From positions 129,528,757 to 129,592,756 of the forward strand of contig CM061242.1 of assembly GCA_030848705.1 (NCBI GenBank): DNA of 64,000 nucleotides, given 5' to 3'. This document shows positions 55,146 through 64,000 of this stretch, one piece after another. How positions within the stretch are numbered: the first letter of the stretch is position 1; each line of letters begins with the position of its first letter. Source of the stretch: Heracleum sosnowskyi (Eukaryota; Streptophyta; Magnoliopsida; Apiales; Apiaceae). Position numbers and translations under genes: made by a program. Under the pieces are notes generated by a model. The model was given only the letters and a program-made list of their open reading frames with translations, was not told where the DNA came from and did not search any database.

Positions 55146-58100
55146 TGTTATTAATAATTATTATTTTTATTTATGTTTTAATATTTTATTAATTGTATTT
55201 GCTAAAAAAATAAGTAGACATGTTAAACTTTTTTAAATAATTAAAAGTATTAAAAAATGTTTTAAAATAAATAAATAACTGTTTGGCTATGATATTTTTG
55301 GAAAAGATGGGGATTTTAGTAAAGAAAAATAGAAAGACTAACATGTTTTAGTTAAAAAAGGTAATTGTCCGTGATTTTTTTTAGAAAAAGAGAGATATTT
55401 TAGCTGAAAAGGTAATTGGTTATAAATAATGTTATTATTTAATAATAGTTTTTTTAAAATGAAAAAATAGGAAAAGTAACATGTTTTAGCTGAAAAGGTA
55501 ATTGCCCGTAATTTTTTTAGAAAAAGAGAGAATTTTGTTAGAAAAATAGAAAAGGTAATGTATTTTAGCTGAAAAGGTAATTTATTATAAATAATGTGAT
55601 TATTTAATAATAGTTTTTTTTAAAATGAAAAAATAGAAAAAGTAACATGTTTTAGTTAAAAAGGTAATTGCTCGTAATTAAAAGTATTAAAATAGTTTTT
55701 AAAATAAATAAGTAAGGGTATATCCGTGATATTTTTGAAAAAGGAAAGGTTTTAGTAAATAAAATAGAAAGAGTAACATATTCTAGTTGAAAAAGATAAT
55801 TACCCGCGATTTTTTTAGAAAAAGAGAGAATTTGATTAGAAAAAATAAAAAAATGTAATGTATTTTAATTGAAAAGTTAATTGATTATAAATAATATTAT
55901 TATTTAATTATAATTTATTTTTAAAATTAAGTAAGGGTAATTAAGTAAAACTTACGAAATATCGACTGTCTAACTAACAAACTTTTAATGTTTCATCTAT
56001 AAGATATTACTAGCTTAAAACCCGTGCGATGCACGGATTGTTAATTGTTATTTTATTATTATTTTGTTTAATATTTTATTAATTGTAATTGTGCAAAAAA
56101 TAAGTAGGCATGTTAAAATAACTAAACACTTTTAATTAATTAAAAACATTAAAACAAATTTTAAAATAAATAAGTATGGGTTTCCCCGTTATATTTTTGG
56201 AAAATGAGGTGTTTTAGTAAGAAAAAATAAAAAAATGTAACATATATTTAGTTTAAAAAGGTAAATGCCCCTGATATTTTTGTAAAATGAGATTTTAAAA
56301 TTTAATAATTAAAAGTATTTAAATACGTTTTAAAATAAATAAGTAAATGGTTTCCTGTGATATTTTTGGAAAAAGAACAAATTTTAGTGAGAAAAATAGA
56401 AAAATTAAATTGTAAAAGGCAATTTCCCGTGATATATTTAGAAAATGAGGGGCTTTGTTAGAAATATATATAATGTGTTTTAGCTAAAAAGTTAATTTGT
56501 TATAAATAGGTATTTGATTATTTATATTTTAATATTTTTAGTAATTGCATTTGTTAAGAAAAATAAGTAGACATGTTACAATATGTAAACTTTTAAAAAA
56601 TAATTATAATATTAAAATAGATTTAAAAATAAATAACTAAAGGTTTGTTCGTGATATTTTTGGAAAGGGGGGGAGTTAGTAAGGAAAAAGAAAAATTAAC
56701 ATGTTTTAGTTAAAAAAGATAATTGTCCGTGATATATTTGAAAAATTAGGAGAATTTGTAAGAAAAAATAGAAAAAAAATAATGTATTTTAGGTGAAAAA
56801 GGTAATTGATTATAAATAGGTAATATTATTATTTAGTAATATATTTCTATAAATAAGTGAGGTTAATTAAGTAAAAATACGAAGTACAGTTAATTAAGGG
56901 CAATTAAGTAAAATCACAACGTACCATACCGACCAACCAAAAATGTGGGCAATTAAGTAAAATCACAACGTACCATACCGACCAACCAAACTTTTAATGT
57001 TTCGTCTACTATATAATAGTATTGATTAGCTTAAAACTCGTGCGATGCACGGATTGTTATTAATAATTATTATTTTTATTATTTATGTTTTAATATTCTA
57101 TAAATTTTCATTTGCTAAAAAAAAATTAAGTAGACGTGTTAAACTTTTTTAAATAATTAAAAGTATTAAAATAGATTTTAAAATAAATTAATAATTGTTT
57201 ACCCGTGATGTTTTTTAAATAGGAGTGGTCTTAGTAAGGAAAAATAGAAAAAGAAATATGTTTTAGCTCAAAAGGTAAGTGCCCGTAATTAAAAGTATTT
57301 AAATAGGTTTCAAAATAAATAAGTAAGGATTTGATCGGGATATTTTTGGAAAATGAGGTGTTTTAGTAAGTAAAAATAAAAAGAGTAACATTTTTAGTTG
57401 AAAAAGGTAATTGCTCGTGATTATTTTAGAAAAAGAGAGGATTTTGTTAGAAAAATAGAAAATGTAATGTATTTTAGCTGAAAAGGTAGTTGGTTATAAA
57501 AATGTTATTATTTAATAATAATTTCTTTAGAAAATGAAAAAATAGAAAAAGTAACACGTTTCACCTGAAAAAGTGCTCATAATTAAAAGTATTAAAATAG
57601 ATTATAAAATAAATAAGTAATGGTTTGTCCGTGATATTTTTGGAAAATGAGGGGTTTTTGTAAAGAAAAATATAATGAATAACATGTTTTTGTTAAAAAA
57701 GATAAGCGCCCGTGTTTTTTTTAGCAAAAGAGTGAATTTTGTTAGAAAAAAATAAAAACAGGTAATGTATTTTAGCTAAAAAGTTAATTGGTTATAAATA
57801 ATGTTATTATTTAGTGATAGTTTTTAAAAAAAAATTAATTAAGGATAATTAAGTAAAATCACTAAGTATCGACCGTCCGTCCGTCCGACTACCAAACTTT
57901 TAATATTTTGTCTTTAATAATATAGCTTAAAACATGTGCGATGCATGGATTGTTTTTAATAATTGTTAATTTTATTATTTATATTTTATATTTTATTAAT
58001 TGTATTTATTAAAAAAAATAAGTAGGCGTGTTAAACATTTTTAAATAATTAAAAGTATTAAAATATATTTTAAAATAAATAAGTAACGGTTTTCCCGTGA

Positions 58101-58894
58101 TATTTTGGAAAAAAAAAGGGGTTTTAGTAAGAAAAATAGAAAGTGACATGTTTTCGTTGAATTTTAAAATATAAAAGTAACGATTTGCCCGTGATATTTT
58201 TGAAAAAAGAGGGGGTTTAGTAAGAAAAATAGAAAAGGTGACATGTTTTAGTTAAAAAAGTTATTGTCAATTAAAAGTATTAAAATAGATTTTAAAGTAA
58301 ATAAGTAAAGGTTTGTCGTGATATATTTGGAAAATGAGAGATTTTACTAAGAAAAATAGAAAATATAACATGTTTTAGCTGAAAAAGGTAATTATCCGTG
58401 ATTTTTCTAGAAAAAGAGGAGAAAGGTAATTGTCAATTAAAAGTATTAAAATATGTTTTAAAATAAATAAGTAAGGATTTGCTCGTGATATATTTGGAAA
58501 ATGAGATATTTTAGTAAGGGAACTAGAAAAAGTAACATGTTTTAGCTAAAAAGAAAATTGCCAGTGATTTTTTTAGAAAAAAATGGTAATATATTTTAAA
58601 TGAAAGGGTAATTGATTATAATAATTTTTATAATAATTAAGTAAACAATTAAATAATGCAAGTATCGTACCAAAAAACAGGTATCAAAACTTCCAATGTT
58701 TCGTATTTAATAATATAGTATAGATAGATTTATAATATTAGTATTTTATGCTACTAAATGAAATAGCCCGTGATATTTTTGAAGTTTTAGTTAGGAGAAA
58801 TATTAGTTAAAATATATAAAAAAGAAGATACGTTTTGAAAAAAAAAAAAAATCGGTTAGTCATTAATAATTATAATATTATTATTTTATAATAT

Positions 58895-59135
58895 CTAAGG
58901 TAACATAGATTTGGTGTTGCAATATAGCGGTTAGTATGTTACTGTAGGCTATTTTTGGTAACATAAAAGGCTATGTTAGCCTAGGGTAGGCGACATGTTG
59001 CATTTACGGCAAAGGCAACTGGGAGAGAAATTAACCCAGCCTTGATGTTACCTTAGCCCTTTTTGAGCATGTAGCAACGTTATATTGGGTCTAAGGTGAC
59101 ATAGATAGTTACTGTAGGGCATCTATGACGTGGTT
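58895..59135. repeat. Unrelated insert inside the Helitron array
   Basis: About 240 bases of GC-richer sequence with CTAAGGTAACATAGATTTGG at the left and GGTCTAAGGTGACATAGATA at the right, unlike the surrounding AT-rich repeat. CTAAGGTAACAT occurs in both orientations (inverted near 59048). Possibly a small foldback DNA element; the family is not recognised. Confidence 0.5.
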
Positions 59136-59502
59136 CGTCATATTTTTGGAAAATGAGAAGTTTTATTTACGAAAAATAGAAAAGTAGAAATTTTAGTTAG
59201 AAAATAAAAAAAAAAATATACACTTTGGCTAAAAATGGTAATGAGTTAGTTATTAGCAATTATAACATTAATATGTTATTTTATTAAATGAAACTGTATG
59301 CGATATTTTTGGAAAATGAGATGTTTTAGTTAGAAAAAATAGAAAAGATATTCTATATAATAATTTTAATATTTTATCTAACAGTTCTAATCGATTTGAT
59401 CAGAAATATCTAACGGTTATGAATAGAGTGACCAGACTACAAAAAATTTCAGAACCAGACTATAAAACTTTTAATGTCTCGTCTTTAATGTAATAGGATA
59501 GA

Positions 59503-62058
59503 TAGATTTGATTTTTTTTATCCAAGTATGTCATTTACTTTTTTAAGTATTCAAAAAGTCAATTTTCAAAGGAGATACTTAACCGAGTTTAAAAATAGAA
59601 AATAAATTAATTTTATCAATGTAATATAATCATATACATCATCTAGGCTCACCGATCATGCTTCGCTTGTATCTATCCTCGAAGAACCTTTCCTTTGTAG
59701 TCTGTAGATGCTGAGGTCTACATCTTTATTTTTGCTGTCCTGCAACTCAATTCTTGACAATTAACACAAAACACATTCATGAACATACAATACATACACC
59801 CACACATATATACATGCATATAAACTGTCTTGTTAGACTTCGACGTTACGACATTAATTCTTACAGAACATAAAAATCAATACCGAACACTCTCTCAGTC
59901 CCCGCATACTTAGAATATTCTTACGGAAGAATATATGTTTTTTATACATTTGTAAAAAGAAATATAAATTAAGTCAACTTACTTAGAAAATAGATATTTT
60001 TTTAATATTTATTTCTAATTACATTTGATTTAAATAAATTTTACAATTACACAATCAACATAATATATTAATTTTATGTTTAATTGCACTTCTAAAAAAC
60101 CTTTTTCCGTATATTACTCCCTCCGTCCTATTTTACACGTCTCTTTTGAAAAAATCACACGTATTAAGAAAATAGTTGATTGCATAAAGTTTTTCAACTA
60201 ATATCCCCTATTAATACATTGAAAATTGAGAATATTATTAAGTTTGAAAAAAGTCAAATCTTACAACCAATAAATATAGGAATAGTTTTGGAAAACTACC
60301 CTTAAATTTTTGGAAAAATAGATGGACATGTAAAACAACCTTTATTAGTTATTTCCACCGTCAGCTATTGTTGCCACCTCTCCTATCACTCAGCATCCGG
60401 AATAAAAAAGTAAAAAGATATTCCCGGCATCCTTAACAAGAAATAGAAAGATCCTTGGTACCATAACATCCAATATCAAAAACGTTGGAGAAGTGAATAG
60501 AGCTACCCTGATCCACCAGCTTTAAAACCAAGTCCGCACAACATCTCAAGCTCCTTTCAAATCCACAAGAAGGGATAAGGAACGAACAAGTAAAAATAGA
60601 CAACGACAATCGTAAATTACACTTCATGTAAATTGAATCATGTCATTTACATTACATCCTGCTAATAAACATCAGATGAACATTAGATGAAGCAGGTAAA
60701 GGAGAAACTCAGCCTACCCTCCGTGATTCGGGTTGTTAACTAACTTGCATTCCCACAACCAACCAACCCAAACACACACGCAAATCATTTACGCATACAT
60801 CACCACTTGAGACAATTAACGATTACTTGAGAAGGTATCAGAAACTAAAAATAAAGTACATTAAATAAGTTCATTTTAAGAAAGAGAAGTAGCACTACAA
60901 TCAAACAAATGCAAGCAAACTACCCTCCGTAATCTAGGCTTTCATTCCACAAATCTATGATACATATAGAGATATTGCACAAGGAACTGCCTTCAGAAGA
61001 GCAAATCACCCCTTGGCCAACAACTTGAGCAGGGAAACCACAAATGACGCTGTGAAACCTTCTCCAGTTCTTTGAAATTTATAGAGAGCCGACAATGAAC
61101 GAAAACTTGCACTAATTTAACTTGCCACTTTATACCAACATTATATGCCCCTCCCAAAATTTACTCTGAAAGAACATCTTCTGTTGTTGAAAGAGAAAAA
61201 AAGAAACGAAACACTGAAGGTGGAGCACAGCATTAGTACATCAACATAATTCTCTAGTCTCTACCTACTTTAGCTATAACACTGACAGTGCAGAACAGAA
61301 TTAGTACATGAACATTTTTGTCTACCTACTTGAGCTAGCACAATTTCTTTTACATGAATTAAACTGTTTCCACATTGGCTTTAACTTCACTAGATCATCA
61401 TTTGTAGAATTTTCATCAGAAGAACACATCTATAGGTGTAGTACACAAGAAAATTTTGGAATTTTTGTAACTTGACATTATTTTAAGGAATTCAGTCAAG
61501 AAAAAAAAATGTTATAAGATGATTAAGGAAGCATACACTACAAACTAAAAAAACATGTGTCAACAGATCGCTATTCAAGATAATATTCCAACTGTATACT
61601 GGATCTAAGGGGGAGTAATATACTTAAAGTACTTTTAGATAATAGATAGACAAGTCACCATGTGCCTAACTGAGAGATAAGATCTTTACAAACATCGGAC
61701 AAACATATATCTATGATGAAGAAAGGCATTACATAGCTTCTTCTAAGGTTCCATGAGGCATAAATTAAATTGCTTTCCACCAATAAGGTTTACTTTGGAC
61801 TCCAGAAGTAAGCAGGCAGCTTATGTAGCAAGCAATAACCAAACACAACGCAGCACTCCCTCATCTCAACAAATTATGCTGCAGATGTCACTTCAATCGA
61901 TCTGTCAGGTCGCATGAGCAATGTAGTATAAAAAACATATTCATTAAAGTGAGCCATACATAAAAAGGCATAAAAGCAAGCTTACACACATTACAGGAAC
62001 AGAAAACTTACAAGTGAACAATTTCTAGCAGAAGCAAATGCAAATCATGCCTTAGCCT
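59503..62058. other. Region downstream of the CCCH-protein gene
   Basis: Contains the probable 3' untranslated region of the minus-strand gene to the right (nearest 62058), a partial Stowaway-like end TACTCCCTCCGTCCTATTTT at 60115, and a possible lone exon at 59650-59743. Small ORFs such as 60433-60627 (minus) show no known domain. Confidence 0.45.
60115..60345. mobile_element. Stowaway-like MITE, right end degraded
   Basis: Left TACTCCCTCCGTCCTATTTT is a near-perfect Stowaway end. The right end near 60320-60345 (inverted AGGTTGTTTTACATGTCCAT) keeps only the inner TIR part. Non-coding. Confidence 0.6.
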
Positions 62059-64000
62059 TTAAACTTTGACATACTTGTCAACATAGCCCTGCAAATAGAT
62101 GGACAAACTTCATAAGAACAATGATCTGACTTTGTACAAATGTTAACCTCGAATAAAGCTTGTGCATAATATAAAAATAAACAAAGCATAGCTCAAATTC
62201 GACAATTAACAAATCAACTGATTAACGAAGTACAGTATACAAACAAGTATGGACGTCTATGTACAAATGATTATTTTTGAAGGCAGACAACAACATTTTT
62301 CTGTGCTCTCTCGGAGTTGAAGCTTACAAAACCAAAATCACTTGATTGAGTACGGAACAGCACTTCTAACATGAAACTGTAAAACACTAGTGTCAGTAAT
62401 CTTGTCCCAAATTTATTTATACATTTCAAATTTGTCATGGAAAATAAATTTGATATTTATTCCCCTAACCAAATATGGTAAAACAACATTAGAACTCAAA
62501 TATCACCTATTTGCTTACACTAAATTTTCTTTCACGTATACATGAACACGGTTCTTAAAGCACCTCCAAACATTTAATTCAAATTTGGCAGTAGACAGTT
62601 AAAAAATTTAAGGCAATATTGCAAGTAAAAAGAGGTTTACCATAACAAGCTTGGTTAATTTCCTTTGTGACGAGTCAATATAGTGGTCTATCTTTGTCTG
62701 GGACTTGGGTATTTGGTGGCTTTTCATAGCTCCAGACACCTTATCTACAGTCTTCTTCACAATGGTTTTAAAAGCCTCCTTGCTCATGTTACCCTGTCGC
62801 CAAGATGGCTTTAGAACCTCCTTTACAAAATCAGCAAGAGCACCTTTGAAAAGTTTCATTGATCTGGAATCCTTTCCTTTCTTGCTTCTTCCTGATGTAT
62901 TAACCTGATCCATCTCAGTCTCTCCTGCAGCTGTGTTGGCTTCATCAATTGGATCACTTGGGCTTCCATTTTCCACAGCACCTACTTCAGCTTCTGCTGT
63001 CTCGCCATACTCATCATTGTCCAGCGACGACATTACAGCAACGGCTTCAGCCTCCTTTTGCTTGGTGTTTTCTGCAAAATCCAGCGGCTTATTTGAGCCA
63101 CTGAGCCTCATATTCATGTCAGAATCATCAGTTATATCATTCTTTTGATCGTTATTGGAAGTCCTAAACGAGTTCGAAGATGGTTCAATGCTGTCAAAGA
63201 GTGGGTCATACTGATCACCAGCAGAGTTGAGTAATGTCTTCTCTACAGCCTGATTAGAATTTGTGAGGCCAGTCACATGTTTAGAGTCAACACTGTCAAC
63301 TACACGGACATCGGCTGAAACTTGACTTGAACTAAATGGATCACCATAAGTGTTATTGTAGGGCATGGCCTTATCTTCACTGAAAACATTAGAGCTGACT
63401 TTCAAACTTGCAGGCTGTTCAAAAGTGGATGCATAGGGGTTATAGTAAGTTGGTATTCTCGATCCAACGAAATTCGGTACATGAGATGGCAAGTTCCTCT
63501 GAAAATAATCTGAATTATAGCTTGAAATCTCAGAGTTTGTCTCCCCAGGATTGCCAGTCACTGAGACATTTTTTTCCGTAGGGTGCTGCAAAGCATCCAA
63601 AGGCTGCTGCAAGTGGGAATACCTCTGAGAAGATGAGGAAAGAGGTTCGCCAGAATGTAGGTTATTACTACCAAAAGATTGCATTTTACTGGCTGGAGAT
63701 CCTGCTGAAGAAGGCATTGGCTGATGGCGCACGCTACCTTCAGCTGATAAAATTTGACCGCCATGACCCGGAAGGCTAGGTAAACCACCTTCTCCTACAG
63801 TACTGAGGCCTCCAAATTGTTGAGTTGTGGTGGTTACAGTAGGCAATGCAGACGACTTATTATCTACTACGTGCGATAAAGGTTGACTAGGCTGTTGTGT
63901 TGGAGGGTACGATTGTCGATGAGATTCACCAACCTGTGAATAAGTATGCATTCCTGTAGAATAGGGCCCAACAAGCACCTGAGGAGGAAAGTCATTTCTT
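62059..64000 (-). CDS. CCCH zinc-finger protein (C3H38/C3H55-like), C-terminal part
   Basis: Two coding exons lie in the window: 62641 to beyond 64000 (open through the right edge, no start in view) and a tiny last exon 62059-62088 (nine codons plus stop), joined by a GT-AG intron of 552 bases. About 462 residues are visible. The first 330 or so are Ser/Gln/Asn-rich low-complexity sequence. Then SRSKKGKDSRSMKLFK opens a highly conserved C-terminal domain (FVKEVLKPSWRQGNMSKEAF, IVKKTVDKV, KIDHYIDSSQRKLTKLVM), completed by GYVDKYVKV from the last exon. This SFR19-like C-terminal domain is known from plant CCCH proteins of the C3H38/C3H55 type. Their CCCH fingers would be encoded to the right, outside the window. 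A role in nuclear RNA processing is inferred from the family. The phase at the splice is exact (ATG|GGC). Confidence 0.88.

Larger units (their letters stand above)
55118..59502 (-). mobile_element. Head-to-tail array of non-autonomous Helitron-like elements
   Basis: At least four related units follow one another on the minus strand: about 55118-56004, 56010-57020, 57026-57920, and 57922 to the 58720 or 59502 end. Each minus-strand 3' end has the hairpin CCGTGCATCGCACGG, about 9 bases before CTAG or CTAA, followed by T. Each 5' end is like TCTATACTATATTATTAAA then GACGAAACATTAAAAG. A hairpin plus CTRR at the 3' end, TC at the 5' end and insertion between A and T are Helitron features. Internally, about 180-base sub-repeats (GTTTGTCCGTGATATTTTTG, AAAAAGTAACATGTTTTAGC) recur. 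There is no Rep/helicase gene. Confidence 0.75.

Noticed and set aside
1..64000. tRNA, rRNA or snRNA genes
   Set aside because: I looked for the tRNA T-arm GGTTCGAnTCC pattern and similar signatures and saw none outside primer binding sites of retroelements.

Overview
This is a plant nuclear window, most likely from a eudicot. The evidence is spliced genes of plant-typical families (a CIN-class TCP factor, an F-box/PP2 protein, a plant CCCH zinc-finger protein C-terminus), an AT-rich intergenic background, and dense nested plant transposons of nearly every major class. Nothing suggests bacteria. I cannot name the species.

Left third (1-23358) is almost entirely nested mobile DNA. A young gag-protease-only Ty3/Athila-like LTR element (1-7524, minus, left LTR cut by the window edge) sits inside the gag gene of a Ty1/copia element (7525-8557, minus). 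That copia element sits inside the 5' LTR of a miniature, almost empty LTR element (8558-9424, plus). A Harbinger-like MITE follows (9452-9800). Then comes a complete but decayed 10.4-kb Tat-lineage Ty3 element (10685-21100, minus) with a perfect GTACT target duplication, tandem-repeat arrays in its 3' untranslated part and a solo LTR of a related family in the opposite orientation. After it lies an hAT-like element (21135-23350) split by a non-autonomous CACTA element (21341-23082).

Middle (23359-41115) holds one host gene, a TCP5/13/17-like transcription factor (26849-27973, plus). Around it are intergenic DNA, a degenerate 125-170-bp tandem repeat (31062-31740), a 3-kb coding-free LTR element (32769-35730, TSD ATAAT), a LINE-like retroposed insert with a 17-bp target duplication (36241-37101) and a Mutator-like MITE (37727-38278).

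Right third has three host genes, all on the minus strand. The first (41116-48388) is a 16-exon gene that I could splice completely into 1184 codons plus stop. It encodes three tandem FCP1/NIF-like HAD phosphatase domains made by repeated duplication of a five-exon module, all with Asn in place of the second Asp of the DxD motif. The second (51490-52706) is a three-exon F-box PP2-B-type gene. The third (62059 to the right edge) is the 3' end of a CCCH zinc-finger protein gene with a very small last exon. Between the last two lies an AT-rich head-to-tail array of Helitron-like elements (55118-59502).

The host genes do not form a pathway. The most unusual items are the triplicated FCP1-like pseudophosphatase-type gene, the three-level LTR nest with its own built-in empty-site control, the highly regular 74-bp array inside the Tat element, and the Helitron array.
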